Shown here piece after piece: positions 14,101-28,100 of a stretch of DNA of 64,000 bases. A program made the translations under genes and the position numbers. Each line of letters starts with the position of its first letter. Positions within the stretch are counted from its first letter, which is position 1. The notes beneath the pieces are model-generated. The model worked only from the letters and a program-made list of their open reading frames with translations. It was not told the DNA's origin and did no database searches. The stretch is taken from NCBI GenBank assembly GCA_949317995.1, contig OX439041.1:10986001-11050000 (forward strand), written 5' to 3'. This DNA is from Acholoe squamosa (lineage: Eukaryota > Annelida > Polychaeta > Phyllodocida > Polynoidae).

Positions 14101-17100
14101 ACTGAAAATTAACAAAATCCGTTACCGTATTGCCCCGTACGAGCAGCGGTCCGCCATTTTGAATGTTTACATGCACCCAGAACGAGGCTACGGTACCGGA
14201 TCGGCCGCTGTGGTGGATCAGCACACGTTACGCCACTGGGGGTGTGCGGATCGGCCCTGCAATGCTATCTCTATGGGAAGAAGTTATTCACATAAAATAA
14301 AATTACAGTGGTTCACTGTTCAGTTTTATGAGGATCCTTGGTGGATTTAACAGTTATTTTTGACAGTGCATACAAGGTCGGCATGATGCTCCAATATGGT
14401 GCTGCTGATCAGTCTCGCCAGCACTTTATTGGTGCATAATGACAATCAATGGGTAGGGTACATTCTGCAATAGCTGCCCTCAAATGGGTTTAATATATGT
14501 ATATTGATTCTTTAGAGGTGTATGATATCCCTAGGGAGCATGTATGCAGCACTGCCGAATTCCTTACCACTGTTCATGTATCATGACGACAGAGGGGCAT
14601 GATGCACTATTACAAAAGCATGATGCAGTCACAAAATCAATTTTTTGTTATTTTCTTGTTTGTTTCTTTGCTTTTTTTCTTTTTTCTTCAAAACAGGAAT
14701 TACTGCGGCATTTAGCTTATAATTCCTTACTAAAAATGAGTTTGTTTCTAATCCAGGGGATGTGTACAATGCTGTGCCTATTATGACCCTATATACCCAT
14801 AGTCCTATATCAATGGTGACTAATCAGAACAACATATCATAAGTTATTATAGTAAAATAACTTAATTATTTCATCTTCTATTTCCAGTCAGGGCGATGTG
14901 CCTATGCAGTCCTCATTATGGCCTTATACTGGGTGACAGAGGCCCTGCCCATGGCCATTACAGGCCTCCTACCCTTGGTCCTTATGCCGTGGCTGGGGGT
15001 CTATGATGCCAAGAACCTCTCAAAGAACTACCTCAAGGTGAGTCATAGTTGATATTTGATATATTTTGTATTTTTCATACATATTTGATTGCTTTTGGTG
15101 TGATGCATGAGTGCAGCACTGATGAGGTACACACCAGCACTGCATTCAGTGTGTCTTTGTTGGGTTTTTTCCTGTTCGGTTTTTGGCAGACCTGAAAAGC
15201 GTATGTACATGTGACTTTTGCCAAATAAAAACCTGTTAAACTCAAACTCAACTCATCATCTTGATGAATTAAAGTAAATGTTATGCATATGGGCACTATG
15301 TGACATTACATTGTGAGGTGGATTTTCTGTTGTTGTTGTTTTTTGTTGTTGTTGTTGTTTGTTGGTATTTCTTTCTTTTTTTTGGGGGGGAGGGGGGTGG
15401 GTGCCAAGTGTCGTCTCAGAACACTATGATCTAAGTGACAGATGCCATATTATATATTAAAAGGAAATTGCCTTTTACATGCTTTATTTGATATCATCTG
15501 AATCAGCATTGTACCTGAAGCCAGGTGGGAATTATTATAAAATCATGTGATAATCACCTATAGCTGTTTTGACCAGCCACAGCTCATGTAGTAGTCAGTG
15601 TAGAGCTTGTATGTGGGCAACATTGCACTAACTAACCCATGTCCATGTAATGTTGGTGATTTTTTCCTACTCTATTCACTCACCACCTCCATTATACAGT
15701 TACACACATGCTACCCTTGATGTGGGTGACACTGACCAGGATAGTACATGCTATCCTTTGACACTGAAAATCCCACATTGCAAGGGTAGGGAGTGATCAT
15801 GTTTTAACAATGGGGGGAGGGGGTGCATGCGAATGCACAAGGATATTTTGCCATCCCCTTTCTGAAGAGTCAAAATTTCCCTCCTCGAAAGAGAGGCCGA
15901 AAATCACGCACACGCACACCCCTCTGATCCATAGTAACATGCGAATTATTTTCTGCTAAAAGAATTTATCAATTTGCCCCGCCACCCCCCCCCCCCAGGG
16001 TTGAAAAAAATTCGAATTTGCCCACTCCCCTGTCAAGGGGCCCTCCACCCCTCAAACCACCCTCTCCCATTGTTCAACATGTTAAGCTGCCATGGATTAC
16101 AAAACCCATCATTTTTAATGTTCCTCTCTATATCATATCAACCAGGCTCAACTTAATGAGAGCTATAAAAAGCTCTGCACGTGAACATCATTTTTGATCA
16201 CGTGAATATCATACCAAAGCACCCCATTTATGGACACCAGGTGAGACGCAGCAACATCCGGGTCTCTCAGGCACCCTACTGTGGGTACATTATCTGGTCA
16301 TTGAACTCCATTGTGGCCTATGCGGGCTGTATAGATCAGCTGAACTTCATATACAGCCTATATCTAATAACCTTGTGACCCCTTTGTAGTTGACACGTCA
16401 GCTGTTTATGGAGAGGGAAATACTTTTCACTCTATGATATTTGTTAAACCAATTTCTCTGTCAGACTACCCCCCCTCCCACCCCCGAAGTACCGGAGAAT
16501 ACAGTCTACTATTTCCCTAATGCAGATTTTATTGATTCCCAAGATGACAATATTTAAACATCTGTTAAAAGAACTAGAGTTTGATGCTGAATTGTCATCA
16601 AGTGAAATCCATTGAAGGCTGATAATATGGCCACCGGTCATCTTAGTCAACGCAGGTCTGAAAGGACTTCTTAAAGTGTTACATTAATGCATCGTGATTA
16701 TGCCGACATTGTTGGGCTGATGCACTCCTGGAGGGTCAACATGATGCACTAATGAAGTACTGAAATACAGACTAGCCCACACTTCATCAGTGCATCATTC
16801 CAACTAATGGAAGAGATGGGCCTTTCAGGTGTTAAAGGCCTCTAGCCTCTTATTATCAGGCCAATCAGGTGATTCTAGCTCTAACTCAAAATACCCTTTG
16901 TTTTGAAGATTACAATCAAGTAATTTGATGAATGTTTATGACTATTGACCATCTGAGTGTTAACAAAGTCAAGGGATTTGATGAACATTCATGACTATTG
17001 GCCATTTGATGTTTACTAAGACAAGTAATTTGATGAATTTTCATGACTATTGGCCATCTGAGTGGTTACAAAGAAAAGGGATTTAATGAAGATTCATGAT

Positions 17101-20100
17101 AATTAGCCATCTCAATAGAAGTAAGATAGGAAAAAGGCTATATATGTATTACAATACACGTGTGTCTGCTTGATTTCAGGACACCAACATCTTGTTCTTT
17201 GGTGGCCTCATTGTGGCTGTGGCAGTAGAGAAGTGGAACCTACACAAACGTATTGCACTCCGAGTCCTGATGCTTGTTGGTTCTAAACCCAGATGGTAGG
17301 TGTTCTCAACTACCTATATTTAAATTATTTCAAGTTTAAGGCCCCTAATTCATTAGTACATCATGCCCATCGTTTGACTTTTTGATCTTGTGTTTAACCT
17401 GTCTGACCTTGCATTTTACCCTATTTGACCTTGACCTTGATTCAGGTTGATGTTCGGGTTCATGTCGACCACGGCTTTCTTGTCCATGTGGATCAGTAAT
17501 ACGGCCACGACCGCCATGATGGTTCCCATAGCGCAGGCTGTCCTCAGTGAACTCGAGGCTCACCGGAACACAAATAAAGGACAGGAGAATCCAGGTCAGT
17601 CTCTCATTGCTTGAATCATTTTATGAGTGTTTTGTCTTTGATTGCAGTGCTACTGTTTCCTTTGTGATTGGAGCAAGAATAGTATAGGTTCAAAGCTTCT
17701 TGATTGTAGCTTAACCACATTAGGGCTGCATAATGCATGGAAGTATCAAGCTCATTTGTTGTCAAAGCATGAATACAGCCCTGGCGAGTAACTCACCAGG
17801 GCTGTATTCATGCATCATGCTGACCTTTTGGGCTGCAGCAAACTCCATAAGGCTGCCGTGATACATCAAATGGAGCCTTGGCAATTCTACTCACCCAACC
17901 AGGGCACATTCAATTTATCAAGAAGACAAATCATATTCCATTGTTCTATGCTGCCCTAAGTGGGTTAAAACTATAGCCACATGTGCATTTTGGTTGTATA
18001 ATTGCATATGTTGTGTTCATATTGTGCTCTATTAGTTAATTTAGCATCTCTGTGTGTTGAATGATGACTAGGCCTATAGGATGCTTAAAAAACAACTTTA
18101 ATTCTGTGACCTTTTCCTGATGCATTTTGAATGGCATGGAACCAATTAATACGTGCCTCCTTCCATGTAGAAGGGATTTGTAAATAAGGCACACTCACTG
18201 TCAAGGGTAATAGATAAATTTAAATGAAGTGGGAATCTGGCCCTTTTCCTAAACATAAACAGATGACTAAGAAATCAGTTTTTTCGGTGGTATTTAGAGG
18301 GCCCTGGACAGGGGGTCCCATGTCCATTTTCGATTCTAAAAAATGACCCCTGTCCCTTGTCTCTCAACCTCATGTCCCTTGTCGATCTTAAGAAGTGTTC
18401 TTGTCACTTGTCTTTTAACCCTATGTCCCTTGTCGATTTTACGAAGTGGTCTTGTCCCCTTGTCAATCTTACCCGTCTGGGGCCCTATTTACACTTAATG
18501 CAGGCGGCCTAGATCAAAGTAAAACATAGGATTATTTTGGTGTGGTCCAAATCTCGATACACAAATGTCATCCAAAGAAACAATTATCTAAAGCCCTGAT
18601 TATGGATCATAAGGCCAACCCAGGTCACATAAATATAAAGATATTGAACCTATTCAGTTATCACGCTTGGGAACCCCTTTTAGAATGATCTATGAGGTAA
18701 AGAAAGTCACATTTGAAGTTTACCCTAGACTTCCATGCATCTGTATAGTATAGGGTCTATTAACCTGATTAACTGCAATATAAATACACTATACAGAGGC
18801 ATAGGAAGCAAATCTTCATTGGGGGGGGGGGGGCTAGTGGGTGTTCCAGCCGAGCCCCATTGTGGCGACCTTGAATTGTCCGCTTTATCACGATGACACC
18901 TATACATATCTATGTAGAATTGATATAGAAGATTTATTTTTGGTGACTTTTAGGTCTGACTTGAGGCTCAAACCCCCATTTTTCCTATCTCATTACCATA
19001 AAGATCTATTCTGAAATGCAATATTTTGGATGCTTATGCATTTTATTATAAGGTCTTGACAAATTTGGGGGGGGGGCCTGCTATACATACTTTGGGAGAA
19101 CACCTTGTGGATATGAAGTTCACAAGTCGCAAGAGCGAGCGAACTCTTATGAATATGTGTCTGAGAATTTATTTTAAAGTTCTAAACTATAGGACTCTTG
19201 TAGATCTTGGGATCAATCCTCAAATACAATTTCTGTATTGATTTCCAAGTAGACTTTATTTTTGATTATCATAACCGTCTTGGACAAAACCTGTCCACCA
19301 TTTATCATGTTATTTACAATATTCTACATCGTATGTATTTTCAGAAATAAACATATTTTATTCTCATTTTGCAAAAAGATAATAACGACCTGATCATTCT
19401 CTCCCCTCTCTCTTCTCTCAACTTTGCTATCCTTCTTGATTAAATTCAATAATATATCTAATATATCTTGTTCTTTGAATTTTGCCTTTCCACCCACATC
19501 AGTTTTGAGTCTTTGTGTGGTAGTTTGTTGGATTGATCATGAGTTTTAATACACCCTGCGCCATTTGTAGGCTTTGAGGCCGGGGAGGACAGTAAGGAGG
19601 TGAGAAAACCTCCCAAGGTAAATGACGTATCCATGACGACGGCGTCAGGTAGTGACGTCACAGGGACAGGTAATGACGTCACAGGCACTTCTCTGATCGC
19701 TGGCCTCATCTGCCATGCCCGTACGAGCTAAGAACCCCGATATACCTATCATCCAACCCTAGCTACACTAACACAATTAATAATCTGTATCCCACCAATT
19801 GCAATAAACCTACAATGTATAGATAAACAGAAACAAAGAAAAAAAATCAACATCATTGTAGAAATTGCATTGCTTCACTGTATAACAAATATGGCAGTAC
19901 TAGGTCTACCGTAATGGCCCGTTTAAGCACCGGGGTCTCAAATAAGCGCTGGTCTCGTGTAAGCGCGGGGGTACAGGGTCACTGAAGTCATTCTTAGGCA
20001 CTAAAACAGTATTCAAATAAGCAGTGGTCTCGTATAAGCGCGGGTGTACAGGGTCACTGAAGTCATTCTTAGGCACTAAAACAGTATTTAAATAAGCGCC

Positions 20101-21197
20101 GGTCTCGTATAAGCGCGGGGTACAGTAGGAATGAAATCAAAGAGTGCCCGGGTGCTTATATGGGCCACTACTGTTTATAGGATTCAGTAGACCTGTCATT
20201 GCTCTATCAGCAGCCTCATTGTGATTCTCATTATGATTTGAGGCAGGCTAGTCACGGGTTGTTGTGCAGTGCCAACAAACCAAGATGAAAAAGCACAAAA
20301 AAAAGGTTAAAAAAAAGAAGCCTAATATGATTGATTGACAGCTGTTGCTACTCAAAGATTATCGGAGTGCAAAAAAAAAAGTGTCGGTGGAATACAGGTT
20401 ATTCTAGACGCATACTAATGACACAATTTCTGAACCCATACCGTAAATGCCAACTAACCACAAATGACATTATATAGCAGACATGAGAGGAATATATATA
20501 AGTACAGCTAGAGGAACTAGAGAATACTATGGATATCAAGGTGCACACTTTACAAGCTAATAACCATTTGTTGATGGGAATTCTATAAATGGCTTTTATT
20601 ATTGCCTTTACAGTTGGCATAATTTAGTAACTGCATGCTGATTGAATTGTATTCAAGCATGATTAACAAGATGAAAAAACTAACATTGTAATTAATTTGT
20701 TAATTACAAAGGGATAAAGGTAATGGAAATTGATCCCAGCGATGGTAGAAAGGTTGTACATCCATATTATATTCTATGTGATTGTGGAACGATTTGCTAC
20801 ATATGATGAATGTATGAAGGTGATTTCACTATATTCATGGTAACATTTAGCATGTTGTACCTGGCGAAGAAATACAGGGGAGGGTTAACTCCTTGGTGTA
20901 CGGGATATGAAAGTCCTTGGGCCAAATAAAAAAGGTGTGTTTCCAGTAACCCGACCCACCCTAGCAAAACAGGGACAAAAAAAAGACTTTTTTTTGTGAT
21001 TTTGAGGAATTTTGTCTCATTCTTACATATCTTAAAGAAATATTCATCACTTTTTGAGGACTTTTCCTGTATCCTTTTCGTGTTCTTCCCCTCTCTCATA
21101 TATATATAGTTGCCATTTTCTCAGCAATATTTTATAATGAAATCAAAGAATTTGATAGGTCCATTGATATGTGCCCTAACATTTCCTATATACATGT

Positions 21198-21229
<32 letters not shown>

Positions 21230-24200
21230 TCCGACCTACTGACCCTAGCACTTTGAGCTATGTTACTGGAAACACAGCTTTTATTTCTCTTGGCCTTAAT
21301 TGAAATGATCGAGCAGCTATATCTATTAGTATTACCTATGTACCAATAACTGTTATCTATAACCCATTTGATATAGTCAGCAACCTAGTGAAATATCTAC
21401 TTTGTGAAGCCACACCCTCTTAAAAAGTAAAAAGAAAAAAAAAACAAAAAATTATAGTTTATCCCCATGGGCTTTAAACTGAAAGTGATGAAAAAAATAT
21501 TCTTGAGCAGTTTTATTTTTGGGACTACACCATGTTGGCACAATTAGACGTTTTAATCACTAAAGGTCATTGATAGACTGTCATTTTATCTTTATACTTG
21601 TCAGATAATGTTTTTTTAGTGCATGATACCTATGTGGGTTGGTACAGCCTCATTGGTGCTGTAATTGAGCCTGTATGATGCCCCTATGAACTGCTTGTGA
21701 TTATATGTATCATAAGGTTTACAGCTGCATGGGTATTGTAATACATAAATAGATAGAACTAAATGACCGTGGTGTACAAGGTGGTTGATCCACCACGAGG
21801 GCGTTGTCTAACGCCCTCGGGGGAGACAACTCCCGAGGGGTGGATCGTCCACCGAGGACACCAGGGGAGGTTAGTTCTATATTTATTTTATGTTTTTAGA
21901 GTGTCTAATTAACTGAAAATTAGCAAAATCCGTTACCGTAGTTCCCCGTACGAGCGCCGGTCCGCCTTTTTGAATGTTTACATGCACCCAGAACGAGGCT
22001 GCAGTGGTGGATCGGCCGCTGTGGTGGATCGGCACACGTTACGCCACTGGGGGTGTGCGGATCGGCCCTGCAATGCTATCTCTATGGGAAGAAGTTATTC
22101 ACATAAAATAAGACCCTTTGTACATCCATGATACATGACTGTAGTGAGCATCTACCCACTGTTAAGGTGTAATGATACATCATGCACCTTTGATACACCT
22201 GTGATGGTACATCAAGGCAGTGCTTGTAACTAGTGCACTGAAAACATGGAAGATCCCAAACTAGTCAGCGGTGACCACTTTAGGTCCTAAAGTTAACGAT
22301 ACCTAAAACTACAACTTTAGGTAGTCAAAATGACGACTATAGGTCGTCATCCTGACGACCTGAGTCATCAATACGACGACTCTGTACTGTCAGTATTGTC
22401 ATCCTGATGTCAGTCATCATTTTGACTACCTAAAGTTGTAGTTTTAGGTATCGTCAACTTGAGGACCTAAAGTGGTCACCGCTGACTAGTTTTGGATCTT
22501 CCATGTTTTCAGTGTGAGCTACTCGCTAGTACTTCATTGCTGCATCATGTCTAGAGAAATGTTGCTGAAAGCCAATACAAAGTCCCTTAAGGGATCATAA
22601 TCACACCACACAATCTCAATTAGGTTGTACTTCTCTCAGAACCACATGCATGATGCTTCCAGGTGCTTGTCCTTTTTTTTTGTCATGATGCAATGCAGTG
22701 CTGGTGAGCCTACTCCCCCACCCTGCATTGGTGCATCATGCATCAGGAATTTGGTCAGCATAAAACATATAAATGCAGCAATGGTGAATGAATCATTAGG
22801 ACTTCATTTACGTATCAGGGCAACTGAACGGTATGGTTCAAAGGGCTAGCTAAGCCTGGATAGAAGAGGCCACCTACCTAGAGTAGCTTAAAATAGTGGG
22901 TATTAGTTTTTTTGCTCAGTGATCACAACAGGTTGTAACTTTTAATAAACCCTATCAGTTTATAGATAGCCCCCTAAGACCACAACGACGAATCGAAAAT
23001 GTTCATTTATTGGCATGATCGCATGGAGTCCTCCTGCAATAATTGCATTCAAACATCATGTTGACCCTGTATCTACTCTGCAGTCTGAATAAAGCAGTGA
23101 TGGGTTATTCACCAGGGCGGCATTCATACTATATAACGAGAGAGAAAACAAAGAGATTTGCCATGAATTAAAACCCTATGTTGCATAGATCTGTAGTGTT
23201 AATTCACCACTTCAGGTCCTGCAGGAATTGCCACCAAAGCAGGCCTAGCTGTGACCACCACATGCCTGTCGTACCTGTGGTCGGCACCTGTATAGGTCTG
23301 TGATCTCTGCCAACCAGGCCAAAAGAAAATAAAGGTTTATTTAACGTGAGCCGACTGAGCCATTTAAAATAAGAAGAATTTGGGCCTCACCGCGGATGCG
23401 GGAGCCTGGCCAGGTTTCCCAGGTGTCAGTACTGCATGACGTCACACATGACATCACTAGCTGTCATGACGTCACATATGATGTTGCAGGCACAATGGCC
23501 ATTCCCATGAACATAGCTGAAACCATTCTAAGGTTTGCAACGGTCGCCATGCTAAAGCATCTAGTAAACTCTAAAAATTCACCAATATGAGTAATGATAT
23601 TTGGGCAATCTTGATAAAAAGGTGCATGTTTTAGGGGACCTTTTTAGTCCATACATAGTCATCAGAGACCTTCAGGAACTGATTTTAGTTGTGGTAAAAT
23701 GTGGGGGTTGAATTAAGAGAGAAATGACCTTTGTCAACGTGATGTATTATATATGAAGCGATGTGAGTAACTCATAAGTGTTGCATTCATGCATCGATAC
23801 ATCGTGCAAATCAAAGGATTGCCTTGATGTCCTTAGCACTTCATGACTCTTAAATTCAAAGGGAAGTTCATAGAAACTAACTTTCTCATCAGTTCGCACC
23901 CAAGTTGTTAGTCCCAAAATCGGATTGCCATGTTCATTAATCTTTGCTGAGAAGGAGTATTTAGCTACCATTGGCTCTGTCCTGGTCAGTGGTCAGCTAG
24001 CACTGCCATGCCTCCGCACAGAGTCAAACATAGGTTGGACATAGCTTATAGTCAGGTAGGCTCTCATTAGTTTTGCCAAAAATGTAGTAGAAGTGACAGA
24101 GTGACCCAGGGGTTTTGAAAATGATGCTGGTGTTGCAGGGGTTTTGAAAAGTAACGCCGGTGTTTCAGCAGTTTTGAAAAATGAAGGCATGGGGCATTGG

Positions 24201-25116
24201 CCTTTGGTAGTTCACTTGAAGAAGGTCATGCCATTTTAATTTATTTATTTTATTTTATTTTTTTTTCTTTTGAATTCACAAAGTCAGAGTGTGTCTGGAA
24301 TGCAGGGTCACCTTTTACAAATCTGCATGCAGCTCGGTCCAGAGTTCCCTTAATTAGGTATGCACTTTTTTCAAAGCTCAAAACATTCAAACTTTTCCTC
24401 TGTGGTGATAATAGATGAGCAGCAGTGTAGGTAGGGTGTGGCAGCGTGGGAAAATAGAGGTGTGGTCACAGGCTGCTGGCTGATTGGGTGCACACTATAT
24501 AGTCTATAGTTTGTGCCACCAGGATATGGACTTAACCATATAAGGGGGCCATGATGCCTGAGGTATCATGCCCATTGGTTCGCATGATGCACTAATGCAG
24601 TACTGGCGAATCTACTGGCCAGCACTTCATCGGTGCATCATGTCGACCCTTCGGGAGTATATCAACCCCATAAAAATGGATAGCATAATGTATGAATGTA
24701 GATTTGGTGAGTTACTCACTAGATCTTCAGTCGTGCATGATGAGTCGGTTGGCAAGGTTTAAGCTGGTCAAAGGTGATTTTCCTTCTCACACCCAGGAAA
24801 TAGATGCTATTGACATTGAGACAATGGAACCAAGTGTCTATACCCCCCATGTCATTGTAGAGGCCTAATTAGAAAATGTCTTTTAGATGCTTGTTTAAAT
24901 GCCCAGGATGTTTATAGAAAGCGAAAGTATGCAATTGTGCACGATTACATGAGTAATCGATCACGATTTGTGGTCCAAGTGCAAATAAACGAAAATAACA
25001 ATTATGATTAACTTTTTTGAACCATAGATATTATCCTTACAATGAATGCCATTTAACCACTTTAGCATGCTGCATCTACCGTTTTGAATTTGAATATGAA
25101 ACAATACAAATAGCAC

Positions 25117-25176
<60 letters not shown>

Positions 25177-28100
25177 TGCAATATCTGCCTTTTGGATTCT
25201 TATGAGCTGTAACCTATGCCTTTGCAGCATGATGCTAGTAGATCTAGAAACTGAACGCACCATTTAGAATTGGGGATACTAAAATAAACTAACATACATG
25301 ATTCAATAACAATTTTTTTTTTTTTTTAGGATCATGATTCATTTTTTTTTTATTATATGGTGAGGTTTATGAAATCTTTCCAGAATAAAACCTCACACCT
25401 TTTAGAATAAACCCTCAGACTGCAGGAGATGCAAAGACTCCACATTGTCCATACCATTCATAGAGCAGAAAATGTGACTTCACACGAACTACAGGTAGCC
25501 CTGTAAATATGTTGATTGTCATTGCTGATAAAAAAAAGTCACACATTCATCATAACTCCAAACTTGTTGAAAACCTATACTTATAGATTCTGCACGTTGG
25601 CTCATTCTGACAAATAAATAACTCTTGTACTGTAACTAATGTTTTTAGCTAATAAAAGAACCTAAAACTCAAAAACCCATTGGCACAAGTACAACATTAT
25701 TTATTTCTATCCATTGACATTAATATTACCTTTTCACTGTTTCCATGGTAACAGAACAGGTGAGATTGGCCTTGGAGAATACAGAGGATGAAGAGAACCA
25801 CAACAAGATGGTGTCCAACTTTGAACTGTCTGAGAGGTTAGTGGGCCTGAATTCCATATTGTGTCGATCGTTTGATGCTGCTTTTCGGTTATTTGGTATT
25901 GAAACAAAAGAAACCTACTAAATTTGTGAGCAAGAGGAAAAGGGCATTCTGAAAAGCCTAGTGTTGGTCTTTTATCATTGTCTGAATATGAAATACCTGT
26001 TTATGATAATCCCTTAGATTCTCTTTCCAATTTCCTACCTCCTCTCCTCCGTTCGTTCGTTTCTTCCCTCCTTTCCTACTTACTCCCTTTCCTACTTTCC
26101 TCCCTTCTTTGATTCTTTCCTCTCTTTGATTCTTTCTTTCTTAAATTTCCTTTAATTTTCTTTCCTTTTTTTTTGAATTCTTTACAATAAGACGATATCA
26201 TATTTGAAACAGAACCAATGTCCAAACTAATAGTTACCCTTCTATTTACAGGGAGGGTAGCCCTACAGTGCACAAAAAGCCCACCAAGGAGGATATAGCC
26301 TTTAGGGAGATGTGCAAAGGTCTAACATTGTGTGTGGCTTATGCTGCTAACATTGGGGGCACAGCCACACTCACAGGAACAGGACCCAACCTGGTCATGA
26401 AGGGTCAAGTAGACACGTGAGTTGTTTTTCCTTTTTTCTCTCTTTCTTTTTTTAAAATTCTTATTCTTATTCAAATGGCTGGTTTCCCTGCAGCGGTTGG
26501 GTCCATTTTCTGGACCTGACACTTGCTATATAAAAATTAGTTGGTCCCCCAGTCCAATCCGATAAAATTGCAATTTTTTTTAAATTTTTTACTAGAAATG
26601 ATTGGAAGGCCAGCTAGAAGCCATAAAAAATTCTAATTTCACGAGATATGTTTGGAAAACATTGAGCAAGAAGCCCCAAAATGTTTGTTTTTTTTTTCTT
26701 TTTTAATTAATTACTGCATTAATAGCCTCAGCAATTGTTCCTTATTGTCCCAATATAAAAACTTGGAATAATCAGATACGCTGAAACATCCATTTATCAA
26801 AGCGGTTGTTCACACTTCAGGATGTACGGCGGGCAGACGGGTATCAACTTCAGCTCGTGGTTCCTCTACTCATTCCCCAACATGCTGGTCACATTGCTGG
26901 TGGCATGGTTCTGGCTCCAGATCCTCTTCCTGGGCTTCAGGTAAATACAATAGACCTATTTCTATCACTCAACACCATAAATAATGTGTAAAAAAGAAAT
27001 GTCGTTGAAATAGCAGCAAAATCCTTGTCCCAAAGTTGCCTTCTTTATTTTCACAGAGATTCCTTGTACCAACCGTACTGCCACCTGGGGCCTCTTGTGA
27101 AAACTACACTGTTTCACTGCGATACAATCACCGTGGTTACTGTTCATTTTACAAGGATTTCTGGTAGATTCCACAGTTATTTTTTGCAATGTAGTGGAAA
27201 GATGCTGATACTTTAGGGACACATCTATTAAAGGGACAGGAAGCAGGCTTATCTGAAGCTGTTTTTTTTATATGTTTTGAAAGGGGATGATTGTAGAAAC
27301 AATCAAATGTTGGGCAGCCCAAACAAGAGGTATATCAGACTCAAACAAGGGACAGTACCAAACGAGGGATGAGACAGTCAAATTAGGGGTTGAGCCCAAA
27401 CAAAGTTGGGGGCAGCAGAACAGGGGGTGGGCAAAAAGTGCTTCACCAAGCCCTAAAAAGAGATAGGGGCCCAAAAAAGTGCGTCACCAGGCCTTAATAA
27501 GAGATAGGGGCCCAAAAAAGTGCGTCACCAGGCCTTAAAAAGAGATAGGGGACCAAAAAAGAGGTGAAACAGTCCAAACAAAGGGTAATGGAACCGAAAT
27601 AAGAGGTTGGGCAACACAAACAAGTGATCAATAGCCCAACCCATCTTCCCCCTCCAAAAATAGATAGAGAGAGCTTAAAAAAAAAAGGGCTACCAACGAG
27701 GGATTAGAAGGAAAAGAAAAGGAGCAATAAGTGGGAGAGTCATGAGACAGAAAGCCCTGACCAGTCCAATATCTAGGCGTAGTAAACCAACAGTGATGGT
27801 ATATATAGTAGCCAGGGTGCCCCCAGCTGCTATGTAGAGGCAATGTAGATTTATGTACATATAGTGATGTTACAGCACTGGGTTTAAACAGACTGGGTGG
27901 GGGAGGTGGCTGTTGTCAGGTTTGGAGGTCAATAGTGAATGACATACCTGTGTAGGTGTAAGGTGAGGTAACAGTAGCTAGCACAGGTGAGTGTACTGTT
28001 GGATGCCCTTTAAGTTCATTAACCCTTTAAGGGTTAAAGGTTTGGATTAATGCATCACGCCCATCGATCATCATAATCAATGAATGCAGCACCGGTGAGC

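Larger units (their letters stand above)
7253..14887 (+). other. SLC13 intron 1 content
   Basis: This 7.6-kb intron holds no supported exon. It contains compound palindromic elements (7290-7430, 7885-8065, 12668-12928, 13704-13790, 14372-14495), a foldback at 7681-7836, a (TA)n tract, TA-flanked elements at 9463-9645 and 12425-12621, a G/C-tract foldback at 10633-10955, and a nested pair of elements at 13791-14368. Confidence 0.6.
19618..25759 (+). other. SLC13 intron 5 content
   Basis: This 6.1-kb intron has no supported exon. It carries two TGACGTCA clusters (19621-19685 and 23436-23478), a TA-flanked element (19907-20174), an A-tract (21200-21221), a second copy of the 360-bp palindromic element (about 21750-22110), the long foldback 22239-22518 and a (TA)n tract at 25121-25173. 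Confidence 0.55.

Noticed and set aside
24961-25263. Tyr/Ile-repeat frames
   Set aside because: They result from translating the (TA)n microsatellite.
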